Source: Hymenolepis diminuta (taxonomy: Eukaryota > Platyhelminthes > Cestoda > Cyclophyllidea > Hymenolepididae). Taken from it: a stretch of 64,000 nucleotides of DNA. The notes under the pieces are model-generated. The model saw only the letters and a program-made list of their open reading frames with translations. It had not been told where the DNA came from and did no database searches. The translations under genes were made by a program, and so were the position numbers. Shown one piece after another: positions 36,401 through 50,179 of this stretch. Each line of letters opens with the position of its first letter. Position 1 is the stretch's first letter. The DNA lies in contig CAADRB010000136.1 of NCBI GenBank assembly GCA_900708905.1, positions 35,958-99,957 of the forward strand. The letters run 5' to 3'.

Positions 36401-39400
36401 TCGTGAATAATAGCTCATATTATTTCAATGAATGATATTTTTTGTAATGTTATTATTATTACCCACATTAATAGATATTTTCTTATAATTTTTAAATAGG
36501 GAAAATAAATTAAATTAGTTAACAGAGAAACTTTAATGTGGCAAAGAGTCTCACTTTATTTGATTTTTCAGACTTGAGGTATAGAATATTTACTAATCGG
36601 ATAGTTCCTGTCTCAAAATTGAAATGACATGATTCGTTCATTGAACTGAAGTAAACGCTGGCCTGCAATATCTTGTGATTACTGACCGGTTTGTAATCAG
36701 GACCATGTGTCCTATCATTTCAGTATAATTTCTCTTCTAATGGTTGAGAAGGCAGAGTAATCGAATATGATATTCAGCAGCTTACAATATTGACATTAGC
36801 AGGAGTGAGATGGGTAGTCTTTAAAAGTTAGTAGAGCTCCCTAAGCAGATTGTTAAATATTTAATAAACATACAAAAAAATTAAATATGAAAATTACTCT
36901 GAAATATTGCTAAGAGCTGTGTAAAAGCGTAGCAGTGATAGAATCAAATACACATAAGCAGAATATGTTAAGAAGCATAGTTCAATAAAAATCTTTTCAT
37001 ACCAGCCTGATAAGGGATTATGTAAATAGATGAGAGAAATAATGAGGCTTATCTTCAGACAATCTGATTATAAAGTTATGAAGCTTTCATCATTTATTTA
37101 TTTCCTATGGCGTAACTAAAAAGCTTTGCAATTTTTCATCATAGAAAGTAAAAGTTCATAAAGGAGGGATATATTCACTTTAAAAAGTACCAGTAATATT
37201 CAAAAAGCAAATCAGAAAATCGTGATATAATTATTTGTACAAAACAATGCATGAATGTGCTTTTTATACAAAAAAGGGATTAAAAATATGATTTTTAATT
37301 CATATTTAATTTTGTTCTTAAAAGCTCGCTTTTTAGTGTATTTAGGATGCATCGAAATAAATCATCCCAATAAATAAAATGAAACAACTTACGTCTTGTG
37401 TTAGTTCAAGAAGATCTTTGAAAAAGGCTGCGACCTCTTCGTCTTGCATGTAACCATTGTGGTCCTTAAGACGACAGGAAGTTTAGTTAGAGCCGTACTT
37501 TCCACATTAAGCATATGCATCAACATACATGCACTGTTTAACGTATAAAAATATACTTAACCGTAATCGATTTTAGCATGTAGTACTTTCATTAATCTTG
37601 TCCAAGTGTAGTGAAATTAATTTTAGTGCCGTCTCAAAAATGGCAAATGCAATTTAAAATGGTACATTCTTGTTCGGTCTACTGAAAAACAATTTCCAGA
37701 GTGCAAAATGTGAGAACTTAAATCTTCTCTGTAAAAAGTTGAGAATAAATTTATATTCATTGCGATTTTTTAAGATTTCATGCCTTCTAAGCGAGTTTCA
37801 CTGAACCCTATTTTGACACCTCATTTATAAGTAATGTTATTATTTTTTGTAATTTTGCTGAACAGTTTTTAAAGTTTAATGCCAAAGTGACAAGTGAAAA
37901 TATAGTCCCAATTCTTATAAAACTGGGAACACCTCTGTTAAAAAGAAAAGATGATATGAATTGTTTCCGACTACTAAAGACCTCTCTAATGGAAAATTTA
38001 AACTATGGAAGAGATAAGTAAGTTTCTTGCAATGGCTTTTGTCGATACTGCTACTATACTTTGTTTGATAAATATCTAAGACGGTTTCAAGCTTAATCCT
38101 CTGCTGGTCTATTGTAAGACTTAAGGCAATGTAATATACAATTGCTACAGTGTCAGCTGTTTTCTAAAAATGTGAGAATGTCCAGTTGTAAACGTGAAAA
38201 AAATCACAGGTCTACTGATTCTTCTAAGCTGGTTTTATTTGTAACTAGTATTTACGAAGTTTTAGCTATTCAGAATGAATTGTACCAGTTACATAGAAAA
38301 CGTCTATTCTTTTACAAGACGGAATAATCTATGAAAGGGAGAAATTATAGCAGTCATGAGCATGGTGCTAAAATGACTCACATGAAAATTATCATACTAT
38401 AAATCGAACACTGTAGCCTTAGAAAAGCCCCTTAATGCTATACAAAATGAAAGAAATGGCGAATAAATGGAAAATTTTTATAACCTGATTACCCCCCAGA
38501 ATAGCCATAAATTTCAGAATTCAAAAATAATTGTAATTGCCTTAATGGTAGGCTTTACTCCAAAATTATATAAGGCAACGACCCTGAAATTTCGCAAATT
38601 TTAAGAACCTCGCAATTATATGAACAATAAAATAAAATAAATCATTTTTATATAACAAATGGATGCGCGTTTCGAGGAAGCATTTATGAATTAGTAATGT
38701 ATCGTTTAACTTGTTAGGCAGTAAATAAATTAAATAAAAAGAAATTTAATAAAAAGTTTAAGCAAAAATCTTAATTAATAGAGATTTGTATGAATACCTA
38801 AACCACGTTATTTTATATTTTTGTTTCTCTTTTCAAATTCAGCAACGAGCAAACTATTGCCATATGGTTAGATGGCAACAGATTACATGTGAGACTATTT
38901 TATGCCCAAGAATAATTAGTCTTTATGACAATAATAAGCCGGAGGCAAATTTGACGAGAAAATTGGGAGATTAGGGCGGATAAAAGAGATGGTGAAATTG
39001 TGAGATAGTAGGGATTACCTGATCATAGTAGCTGAATACTCGATCAATATCATCGTCCGTTATTTTCTCCGCACTTTTGAAAAAGGGCTTACGAAGAAAA
39101 TTTTCCTTAACTGGAACAAGTCTGAAAGTATGGAGAGATTTAACTATAAAAGGTCTTTTTACTTCAAAAAATAATAGTAAATATAAAGAACAAATATTTA
39201 CCTTGCCATCTCGCTAAGCTGAAGCTTTTTGTCTTTATTTTTATCAAATATTCGAAGCTGAAGCAGTAAAATAATCTAATTTAATATTTGATCCAAGATT
39301 TGCCTACTTGAAAAAAGGAGTGTAACTCACGATGTTGTCAGTATATTCAATTAGTTTATCTTCAGAAATGCTGTTCCCTTTCGGAGATTGCTTGAAGAGC

Positions 39401-42400
39401 TCCTTGAGGAAATCTTTTAATTCATCTGCTTCTATGAAGCCGCTCTTATCTTTATCAAATACTTTCCACACCTGAAAGGAAAAGCAGCCGCTGCTAAGTT
39501 GCTTCCAGATTAATGGCGCCCAATATGGGCCATTGAGCAAGTTATGATGATAATATTACACTTATTTGTCAATATTTGCAATGTCTCACTAGAAACTAAA
39601 TCATGTATTGTTCTCTTTATCTACAGATGATGGCTAAATTATGAAAGATTAGACAGCCTGTTTGACTACTACCGGTAATTACATTTTAACTATGCAGAAT
39701 TACGCATATTTTTGTAAACTCTGTCCTTTAATGATTAATATTAAACGATCAGTCCCATAACCAGTGTCCTCAATCAGATCTCAAAACTTTGTTCATGATA
39801 TTTGTGTGAAAAAGAAATATACCAAGTCAAATTAAAATTCAAAGTTCTATTTGATCTTGCAATCAGATTACAATACTCTTATTAGTATTTTCATAAACTG
39901 AACTACTTGAACTACATAAAGAATGCTATTAATCAGTTAAATTATAGTAATATTTAGAGTTAGCATTAAATGAGTCCAAATTAATATTCAATAACGAAGG
40001 TGAAAAGCATAACCACAATTCAATCTTAATTATTGAGAATTCATGACTTATAACTTCACTGAATGAGTTCATAAATGCTTAGTTTAATTAGAGCCGTTAA
40101 AATTGGAGTTAGTATGAGGTCTATGTAATGAAATATATCATTTAAATATCACATAAACGCTAATTTATGGTCTTGAATTATTGAGATAATTTTCACTGTG
40201 TATTTTTGTTTGACCTTTTGCATCTTCAAAAATTTATGAAACTATATGTTAAGGATAATTGGCATCTAATAAATTTGTTAACTTTATGCTTTCTAAATCA
40301 AGCCCTAACCCAAAAATTGAACCGTAATACCTCAAATCATAAGTCACTGAAATAAAAAATTATACAGAAATTTTTGATCTCATATTAATGTCAAAAAATA
40401 TCAATACAAATTTTGTTTCTTGAAAAGCTAAAATTCTCTATTAACTCTATTGGAACATGAGGCCCAATAATTTATTCCGCCATGAAAAAAACTAGAGCAA
40501 AAATCGTTCCTTGCTAATATACTGAGTGGTCTCTATTTATAATATTGAATACTTGCAATAGTAATAAATGTGGAGGGAACAAAATTAATTAATTCTTACT
40601 ATTTTAAACGAATTCAATTAGTATCCATTGTATCCCTGAATGGAGATACTTCATAACCAAAATGATTTAAAAAGTTTAATGTGGCTCACTTAAATGTTTG
40701 TCTATGTAATTTTAGTTTATGTTTAAACAATATCCACCGGTTAATTTTGTGCAAGTCGGTAAATAGACATTTTTCAAAAAAGGAGAAGAAGTAGCAAAAA
40801 TTCGTAAGCTAGACAAACACGAATTCATCCATGATTTCATTAATATATTAACAATAATTATAAAATAGATATTAATAATAAGTGCAAAACATTTAAAGTC
40901 CAAGGAATAAAAAAAGAAATCAGTTTTGTTAAATTAAACCATATTTGCATTGTTTAATTTGTTTTATTTGTCTTTATTTGTTTGTTTCGACTTCTATTAT
41001 TCTAATTTTTAAAAGATTATCCTGATATAAAAAGGTTTGAAATGTTTACCATTCAATAACCAGTTTATCAGCAGAATGAAGAAAGTCTGTTAAAGTTTGT
41101 CAAAATGTCACAGACTTTTAAAGATCAGACAAACAGAATATTAGACTTACTCGCATAAAATCGACACTGGATTGTACAAAGTGTTCCCGGAAAAAGAGAA
41201 AAATAAATTCTTCCTCCGTTGGCAAAAGTTGAGCTAACTAAAAGCAAAATAAAAAATGAATGGATATGATGAAATGAGTTTTTTTCAGGAAAGTAAATGT
41301 TAAATTAAAACGAAAAACTGATTATTAAAATACCGTAATTTATTGTAAATTATTACTGAATGGTTAGCTTTGCATTTTTTGGAATTAGTTGCTAACTTTG
41401 GAGCAATTAAAAAATTCAACTGTCAAATGAATTTAATAAATTGAGGTGCCTGGTTTTTTTTATTTTAGTGGGAAAATCTATTTGACTAGTTAAAACTCCC
41501 GTAAAATAGGGATTACAATTCTAGACAAGTTTGTTTTCATTATCAAGTAGAAAATTTTTTTTTTATGAATCTCAGTCACGTTAGTTTGCTAAGAAAAGAA
41601 AATTGGTCTTTATCTTTTAATTACGTTTAAGTAAATTGTAATGAGAAAATAGTAATTTTTTGGCAATAAAGTGACAAATTTAGGGCATTCATCTATCTTT
41701 TATTAAATAAATTTAGAAATTAATATCGTATCATAGTTTTAATACTACTTTAAGATAATCAAAATCCTCTATACTGCTAGTGTTCAGTTTAAAATATTCG
41801 AAGACACAGGATCTTGCACTTTTTGATAAGTTTGAATGTATTTTGAAACACAGTGTCTTAGAATAATGGAAGATGACACCTTCTGCAATTAGCTATTCGG
41901 AAATCTAGATCCTTGCAATAATCTGTGGTGTTGCCAATATTAAAGAATAGACATTCTGTTTTAGAAGAGAGTTATACATAGGTATTTATATCTATTCTTC
42001 GTGTCTAGATCAATCACAGAGTTCTAGACGTTTTAGATTATGATGAACTAAGTTTACTCCCGTGGGTATGCAAAATAATCGAAGTTGAAATATTTCTTAA
42101 TAAGTCCGCTAAAATGTCAGAAATTGGACTGAACAGTAACTCGTTAAAAATATTGAGTATTAAAAATATAAATATAATAAATTATAATATAAATTATATA
42201 TTATATATATAATGGGTATGAAAATCATTTGAGTGGTGTGACGCGTAATTTAAATGAAAAAATTTTCTACACCCAGTTAAAAATTTGGTGATGTAATACG
42301 ATTAACATCATACAAAAATTGTTAAATAATAAAATACCTCGGAAATATCTATTTTATCGTCTTCATTCTTATCCAAACTCTGTCGAAGTTCGGCAATTAA

Positions 42401-45400
42401 TTGATCGATCTCTTCGTCCAGCATTCTCTGCAACATATTAGAAAAATTATCAGTCTTGCAAGAGAATTTTATCATTTTGAATATCTGTAATCAGATTTTG
42501 AAATTTAAATATCTGAATACCTGTTTAATTTCATCAGGTACAATAGCATCGAGAAGCTCGGAGAAGAATAAGTGCATTTCATCACCTTCAATAAATCCAT
42601 TTCCTGAAAGTAAGTTAAATTCAAGTAAATAAATAATTAATCAGTGCGTTTATCTTGCCATTATTGTGTATAAATTACTAAAACAAGATGCATTTCATTA
42701 AATCGAAAGAATGAATTTAGAAAACAATTGACAATAAATGGCTTTCATGGTAATATGATAAAATACGCTAAACGCATTTCATCAAGACAAGTTAGACGTA
42801 CACCAGTAGGAACGAAAAGATTCTTATGATATCAACAATGCTGATGCACAAATATAAATGAAGAAGTTTCTGCAAAATAGATTCATATGTGCTTTGTTTG
42901 CACCAAAAGTAAATTTTGGTAACTCATTGCCTCCAGCATTGTAGGTAATTTATTTTTTCATTCTACTATTCTTTTATTTAGTTCTTTTATTTATTAACCT
43001 GACTCATCAATGGTCTATATGCACATGTAAATGTGCAGCATGGAATAACCTGTTGTGGAAACCAAGAAATTTACATCAGTTTTACACATGGAAGAAAACT
43101 GATATTTTAAAATATCGTGAAAATGAAATGTATGAAATTGTACAGATTTTGAATATTTTTAGTGAATTTAATCAGGTGACAGGGGTGAAATTCATTTATA
43201 AAATGTTTTGCAACTTCATCACGGAATATTGACGAAAATCAATGAGTTTTTATTAACTATGTCCATACGAATGCAATGGCTCAAATATAGTTATTCAAAT
43301 TAAATTCAAGAAAAACTTTTAAATTTTTACAATTGTAAAACCTGCATTTTTTTCATGTTATGTGTTTTATGCCGTACCATTTATTATTTTTCAAATTTCA
43401 TTTTTTTATGTGAAATAATTCTAAAAATAAAATTACGCTTGATTTGCATTTGGTGCAATAACAGAAAAACATTGAAATATAAAATAATATTTAAATTTTA
43501 AGTTTCCACTTTGAATCGGCATAGCCCATTGGAGAAAAAAGAAAACTTCACTTCTCTTTGCCCTTGCTCTAATCAGTGTTAGTGGTATAAATTTTAGTTA
43601 AAAATATCCTATTAGTAAGTTCTAGGAAAAAACTTTTAAACTTAAATGTTCCTACGTCCTTTGTTAAAAGATGATTATTCTTCTTTCAGATTTATATGAT
43701 AAAACGAACAGAATTTAAAAATTTCCAAATTAATTTATAATCATATCAGTTTTTTGAAACAAAAATTTCTCACACAATGTTTAACAAAGTAAATAGCTCC
43801 ATAATGGATAGATTGTTACACAAATATAGCAAATTAAACTCTACATTAGTACATTTGCCCTGCATTAGCCTTCCAAAAATGTCATGCTATTTGAGTGCAT
43901 GTAAATGAATGCAATATTAATTATAGCAGCGTTCATTTTTCAATGTTTACCTTGAGTGAACGTAACCTACAGGGCTCTGCTAACTTGAAGCGTTTCTCTA
44001 TCTCATCGTTGCTATGATAAAACTGTAGACTGAGAAAATGTATGTAAGGAAATTGTGCCTTTTCAAGCATTTGAAGAAAAGACAAAATGGGGCAGCAAGA
44101 CCGACCCTTCTTGATAATATAATGCCGATCAAAAAGCAATAAACATTACATTTGCTGCAATCCGGGAGACGAATCATGAAATTTGAACTTTGGAACGTGA
44201 ATTATCCATTTGGTAGATACTGTAAAGTTCGAATTCAAAAATTAAATGAAAACTATTTTTTAACTTGATGTTGCTTTCTGTATCCTTTTTGAACCTCTCC
44301 ACTTGATCATTTATTTGACTAACTGTTATTCTAAACAACTTGATTTCCACAGTTAAAATTGTAAAAATGTTTTTGAATTTCTGTGACTAATAAAAATAGC
44401 AATGTTATAAATTAATTTATATTGTCACATTTATGAAAATTTCATAAATCTCAAATTTTCTCCTAATATTCACTGAAATTCATTGGAGCAAACCAAAATA
44501 CAAAAAAGATATAATAAAGACGTCTAATCACTGGGCAGCATATGAAACACGTCCAAATGTGACTGTATCAGATGCTTTGACTTAACTGTAGAATGATGAT
44601 AAAGAAATGTGCTTTGTCTCTGCAAAAATATTAAGACAATTGCAATTTCTCATTTTCGGTTATACGTTTCTGCCAAAAGTAATGAATGGTTTACAAACAT
44701 CATTATATTAATTTATTATGTTAAAATTGCTCGTAATCTGAATTACTTATTAAACTTAAATTCAATTTAAATTTGTTGATTATCTCTAATTAGGAAACAA
44801 ATTTTCATGCAAAATATTTTTATGATTTATTTGCCTGAAAATTGTTATAGATGTATATAATCCTATCAATATCTTCCATAATTTACAAAGAATTTATTTA
44901 AAAATCCATTCAATAATTACCTTAGTGGATGGACAAATTGCAGTAAAATTAAACAGGTGGAAATCCACTTGTAGAGATTAATGAACTAGTTTAGACCGTT
45001 GATGCAATTTTGAGGTTTAAGTTATTCCTGACTTATAAATATTCCGAGGGAATTATAAAATGATGTTTTTTATAAAAAATTAAGAATTTAATTATTTAAC
45101 AAAATTTTATTATGAGACCTTGGTTTTAATAGACTTGACTATACTTAACGGATTTTCTAGTCATATTAATGATATTTAAGGTTTTAATATCATATAAGTT
45201 GATGCTGCTTTCTCAACCTACTATAAAAAGTGAGTTGGGATGCACCAACAATTTTTATTAAATAATCAGTCAATAAGCACTGAATATTGTGGACAGGAAT
45301 TGATCCAGTGGTCTGGGGTACTAATCCTGAAATTTGGATTTCGAAACATGAACTGCCCGTTAAATAAAAGCTATACAACTCCGGAGCCAAAAAATAAACT

Positions 45401-45726
45401 GAGGTAAGATTCTCTCATACCTCGACTTTACACTTAACATTTCTTTGTATTGTCCACCTTTTGTCATAAATTTCACTCACTATTAACCAATTTCATTTGC
45501 CCTCTAACATTGAAAGATTGTAAAATTTCCTACCTTGCTGTGTTTTATGATAAGTTAATAGAGTATTACGCGTACCATCTCTGTCATATCGAAGCCAGAC
45601 ATCAGCAAACTGGTCCGCAGAAACATGTCGAAATTTAAGTTCCTGCTCATCGAAGTACCCCTTGAGGAGATTATTTCGTTGAACTTGTGGAGGACTCTCA
45701 TTGAGTAGAGGCTCGCTAGCCGCCAT
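33491..45726 (-). CDS. Six-EF-hand calbindin (calbindin-32/calretinin/secretagogin family), complete, 9 exons
   Basis: Cytosolic calcium buffer or sensor of the hexa-EF-hand family (calbindin D28k, calretinin, secretagogin, insect calbindin-32), usually neuronal. Exons are 45726-45576, 42603-42521, 42427-42338, 41237-41151, 39471-39331, 39257-39202, 39121-39019, 37464-37393 and 33625-33491. All are GT-AG and the joined frame gives 305 residues, about the insect length. Loops are EF1 DRDGNGFIEGDE (48-59), EF2 DKNEDDKIDISE (97-108), EF3 DKDKSGFIEADE (143-154), EF4 DKNKDKKLQLSE (189-200), EF5 DQDHNGYMQDEE (236-247) and EF6 NANRDGKIYIDE (280-291). Linkers AQLLPTEEEF and SSVDFMRVW between EF2 and EF3 are family hallmarks. 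All loops keep Glu12; EF6 has Asn instead of Asp at position 1. The ATG at 45726 has a good context (AGCCATGG). The in-frame GTG farther upstream is not needed. Introns reach 3.8 kb. The exact subfamily is not settled. Confidence 0.95.
43945..44370 (+). repeat. Dispersed repeat R2, copy 2, inside a calbindin intron
   Basis: It lies in intron 1 of the calbindin-type gene. It matches 59740-60015 in direct orientation and 25165-25545 inverted. Key shared segment: GCTGCAATCC followed by AATCATGAAATTTGAACTTT. The 68-codon minus-strand open frame 43933-44139 (containing IKKGRSC) is repeat sequence, not an exon. Confidence 0.7.
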
Positions 45727-45930
45727 GGCTATGGTTGTAATGCTCGCCACACAGCGTTTGTGTTTCTTCTTTCATGCTCCTAGTGCTCAGTCCAATCGGC
45801 CAAACAGTTGGGAGCGAACGTTTGCACCCCACACTACTCCTCCCAGTAATACGCCTACGTGCGCTTATTTATTCCCGTATGAGCCCGAGAGTACTTGGAG
45901 TAGTCCTTGGTACTCCTTGAGTTAAGTAGA
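45727..45930 (-). promoter_or_regulatory. Putative calbindin 5' UTR and core promoter
   Basis: This block is distinctly GC-richer than the surrounding DNA and abuts the start codon. On the minus strand it holds a TATA-like AATAAATAA (45865-45873, about 140 nt before the ATG) and, on the opposite strand between it and the ATG, a CCAAT pentamer (45792-45796). Clustered AAGTACTC and GAGTACC words lie just upstream. Assignment rests on position and composition only. Confidence 0.35.
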
Positions 45931-47525
45931 TGACAATACTGGGTGGCCGTAATTGCTAATAAAATGCTTTTCTAGTACATTGATGGAAAGATTATTCAAA
46001 GCCTTCTGTTATTTTATTGAAATTCTTTTCTTTCTTAAATTGCCTCAATTTAGTTCTGTTTCTATATAGCGCTTTGCAATTATATGTAAAATTTTTCCTT
46101 ACTTAGTTGATAAAGGGAAATTATTTTCCATTTTTTAATTGTTATTCCTTTTTTTCATTAAGGTTAATTTATAATAAATTGAACTGAAAATAAATTTCTA
46201 ATATATGGCAAATTAAGTAGTCGCCATGAATTACTTTGAATATTAATCCAAAGTTGAAATTTCTTAGGAAATATGCTAAAACCATTTTAATATGTTTGTG
46301 AAAAAAGAGAACAAAAGGGGTTGAGAAATATTGATAATTATTATATTGAATACGCGTTAACGTTTGGGTGGTCATTGTTGGTAATAAAATGCGCATCTAG
46401 TAAAATAAAAAAAATCACTCAAAAACCTCACAGAAGTATGGAATAGAATTAATGAATGAATGATGCTCACTCAGTGAAAACATTCCTATTCTCAACTTTG
46501 TGCTACTTCAAGAGAGTGTGTTGCAAAAGTGATAATTAATTTGCAAGTTCAATGCAAAGTAATTATTTTTAAATGTGTTGCTTTTGTATTCATCTTTTAT
46601 CGTCTAAACGTTTATTTCAGTAGCTTTCAACCATGAGAAGCATAATTGAGAGGACATAAATAATTAATTGTTTACTTCAAATTTCATCAAAAATTAATAA
46701 CTTTCTTACTAAATTTGCAAAGCATGCCAGAGGATAATTTTGTGCTGTAATGAAAACATTAAGTTACATAGTCAATTTTCGTGTTTTTTAATGAAAATTA
46801 GTGCATCAATTCTGGGTAAAATAAGAAGAGGAAAATAATTCATTTTTGAAAATGTTAAAGAATTGTAATAATAATATACGCCTAGTTCGAAACATAAATC
46901 ATCAGGTACCGCCGTTCAAAACTCGTGGCTATATATGTAATGAAGTTAAAGAAATTCAAAGTAAGTAATTAGATGAAATTAGAATTTTATTTTAACTCAC
47001 GTCTTATATATTCTCTATCTAGATATTTATTTTATTGAAAAATATTAATAATTCATTTAGTTAGCTTCTACTTCGTTGATTTATATATTCAGTCGTTAAA
47101 AATATATCAAATAGTTATCAAACCGTTAGACTAATTTTAATTTTTTAAAAACCCTTTCAACTTTCCAATCACTTAGTAGGACTAAAAAATATTATCTATT
47201 TAATAATTGAGAAGAAGGATTGATAAGAAGGTTACTTGTATATTAAGATCGTTAACAGCGATTTCAGAGTTAAAGAACGACATTTGCTTTATGGATACTG
47301 ACCTTTAATATGACAAAAAACATTTATGTGAATTTAAAAAAACCGGGAAAAACATTTTGCCCCCTTCTCCTTTGTTGCTATAAAGATAAGATCAAAGACA
47401 AAATCCTGAACTAATTTATGTAACTTGATGATATTTATGGTTTTTTGTTTGATTCCAAACGATGGTGAATATTTGAGATAGGGCAAGTTTAAAAATTCGA
47501 TGAGTGCATTACTTTATTTTCATAT
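45931..47525. other. Intergenic AT-rich spacer
   Basis: Strongly AT-rich with no supported exon. ATG-led short frames that end at consensus donors occur (for example ATG at about 46940 reading MKLKKFK to GTAAGT at 46962), but none connects in phase to a recognisable exon. Confidence 0.3.
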
Positions 47526-48878
47526 ATGAGTACAGTTTGGTAAGTAAAGCATCGGTTTTAGAGATCTAAGATCAACTAAACAATTTGCGTCAAATTGAAT
47601 TAAGTTCAGAATTAGTGCGGAATTACATGTAAAATTTTGTCGAAGATAGCAATAGCAATTATTTCAGGAGTGGTGGAAAAATATAAAATTTGTGTCCACA
47701 TCGTATGAAGTCTAAAAAACATTTTACGAATAAAATGCTTGAAATAAAAGAAAATTTGCATGTTTTAGAAAATGTGCTTAGGCATTACACTAAGAATAAT
47801 GATCTGGTAGTGGAAGCAGCTTAATGCTGTACTAATGAACCTAGCGAGCATTGGCCAACGTGTAAGCTTGCCAATTCATAGTGCTCGAGATTGATTCTAA
47901 TTGGCTAGCCATCTGTGGTAAGGAACTATTCATTTCCGTGAAGCAATTGCAAAAATTACACTTCTCGTCATGGAAAAAGAAGTAAGTACAGAGAAGACAT
48001 TGATGCAGTATAGTTTAGTTAAAGAAAAGAGAATCGAACACAAATAGGAAATAAAGTCAAAGCATCAAGAAGGTGCCTCCACAATTTTGACCCTGCATTT
48101 CGAGGTATCCTTTCTACTACTATACTACTGTGTCATGTTCAAACGTCCATATTATCATGCTTCACTTTTTCCACATTGACTGTTACATTAATTTGGATGG
48201 CTGTTCAATCACTCCAGATAAAATTTATTTTTGCAGTAAATTTATACACAAACGGTATTAGAGTAGGCATTATTTTAGCATAGCAGAGCTCACAAGTGTC
48301 CGCAAAAGTGTATCTCTAGCATGAAATGTGATGTGATGGGTCATTTGTAGCGGTAAATTTTCCATTTCGATGAAGTTAGTATTGCTTTTTCTCACTCATG
48401 GCATGTGGTGTTAAAACTGTATTCAAAATTTAGTTGAAATTCTTTTCACAAGTTTAGAAGAGGCAGTTAGTAAACTACAAAATTTAGCCACTGTCAACAA
48501 ATGAACTTTGAGTTAATTCAATTCCAACATGGATCATGCGAGGAAGTACAAGTTCGTTTTGCAAGAATTTTGATCTCAAATAGAGTATAAAGACTCTAGA
48601 GAAAACCGTTGTAATTAGATCCTGTTCTTTTGATTTAATGTTATTTCAGCGCTTCCACTGAATTGTTAATGAAACTTGGCATAAACTCAGATTATATTTC
48701 ACATTATATTGGACAACAAATAAAAATGGTTGCCTTGAGTCATCAGGATGTTTTGCAAGGATCTGAAGCATACAGTTCCACAGCGAAATGGACGATTTCG
48801 ACGAAGCGAGAGAGGGTGTACTATTGGCATCCAAGGGATCAACAAGCAAAACAAACAACTCTCGAACAGTCAATGTGA
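47526..48878 (+). CDS. Possible two-exon gene with a well-supported terminal exon, function unknown
   Basis: The terminal exon 48650-48878 begins right after the acceptor TGTTATTTCAG, is open for 75 codons, ends in TGA, and is followed 23 nt later by AATAAA. It encodes ASTELLMKLGINSDYISHY, GQQIKMVALSHQDVLQGSEA, KWTISTKRERVYYW and a Gln-rich end. It must be entered in phase 2. The only phase-2 start exon noticed upstream is ATGAGTACAGTTTG at 47526-47539, before GTAAGT, which would give an 80-residue protein across a 1,111-nt intron. That pairing is a guess. The last 30 residues faintly recall a WW repeat (Trp, then R-V-Y-Y, then Q-T-T), but the second Trp and the Pro are missing, so I do not assign a domain. 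Confidence 0.35.
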
Positions 48879-48901
48879 ATGCATGTTTTTAAAGTACCAT
48901 G

Positions 48902-48907
48902 AATAAA
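48902..48907 (+). terminator. Poly(A) signal after the 48.65 kb exon
   Basis: AATAAA on the plus strand, 23 nt after the TGA that closes the terminal-exon candidate at 48650-48878. The close spacing is the main support for that exon being real. Confidence 0.45.
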
Positions 48908-50179
48908 GTGAACTTGGCTTATAGCAGATGGAAATATTTCTAACTCTTGATTGCACAAACAAAGTCAGTTTGAATTTCAAAAGAAAATAATAAAGATCCA
49001 GAATGTTGTTTCCTATTTTTCAATGACTTTGAACTAATTGTTCCTGTTCTACTCATAATTTAGCGTTATAATAACTTAACGGAGATGCAGTTTTAGTACA
49101 ATTTTAGTACAATTTTAGTATTTAAATTAAGATGAAGTGTCGTCCCATAGCCAACATTTGCCTCATATAATTATGAGTCAAAGAGAAAGAGAGCTTGTAT
49201 TTAAATATAATGCTAGTGATTCTACATCGTTTAAAACAATATTCAAATGAAAATCAGGGAATTAATTTTTAGAAATGCAGAGTAAAACATCTAATAATTT
49301 AAATTAACGACTCTGATGAAGTACACTTCAAATAATAAAGTAATGGTATTTCCATATTTGGCCACAATAAAATTAAATAACTAGAATCAATTAATAGTAC
49401 CCTATCTCTTGCAAAGGAAGCTCTCTCAAATGAAAAGGCAGAACCTCCAACTCTCCGCTAATCTCTAAAAATTGACCCTCACCAGGTTTGCAAATTTCTG
49501 CCATCAGAGTTATCAGAGCATTGTAGGATTAGGAACGTACATTTTCATTTAATTCTCGATCCTGCCCTCGGCATTTTTAAACAACATCCTTCGATGCAAA
49601 GCTGAAACGAATCAAAGGCAACATTCTAAGCATTTCAAGGTATGTGTAAAGCAACAATTAAATCACCACAAATTATGTATTTTCGGAGACGAATAACCAC
49701 AATTTGGCCTTTATCTGCCTGAATGGCTGTGATTTGGAAAGATTTCCACCACTGATGCAATAATTCCATCAAATTTACTAAATAAATCAATTAATCTTTG
49801 TGCATCACGTACAGTTTACTAATAAGGCAGCCCAAGTGTAAATGATCGAAATGTCACATATAAACACAATAATCGATTATAGATGTTAACATTATTTAGT
49901 ATTCTGCAGGATGCGTAAGGTATCTGAGGACACTTATGACTTTGAAATCTGAACCAACCAGAAGGATGATACTACTATTACTAGTGAAATGAAAGACATG
50001 CTACAATAGTGTCCATAAAGGCGAAACACAAGAATTTGGAAATTGCAAGATCTTGAAAGTTGCCAGACCCTTCTTTTGCAAAGTTAGAAGGGAACTACTG
50101 AGTGAAAAGATTGGAAACGAATTGCCCGCCACGAGGAAGAGGAAGGACCATTGTCAATGCTCTGCCGACTCACCCATTC
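48908..50179. other. Intergenic sequence up to gap
   Basis: No supported gene. The last about 130 bases before the gap (50050-50179) are GC-richer, and a 42-codon frame runs into the N run. This may be the edge of a repeat whose body is missing, but it matches nothing else in the window that I can see. Confidence 0.3.

Noticed and set aside
43933..44139. Minus-strand frame in calbindin intron 1 as an extra exon
   Set aside because: It belongs to repeat R2, which recurs at 25 kb and 59.7 kb.
45727..45750. Longer calbindin N terminus starting at GTG (45750)
   Set aside because: GTG is not a normal nuclear start here. The ATG at 45726 has a good context and gives a length typical of the family.
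47971..47982. ATGGAAAAAGAA before a perfect GTAAGT donor as first exon of the 48.65 kb gene
   Set aside because: Its phase (0) would put a stop four codons into the terminal exon.
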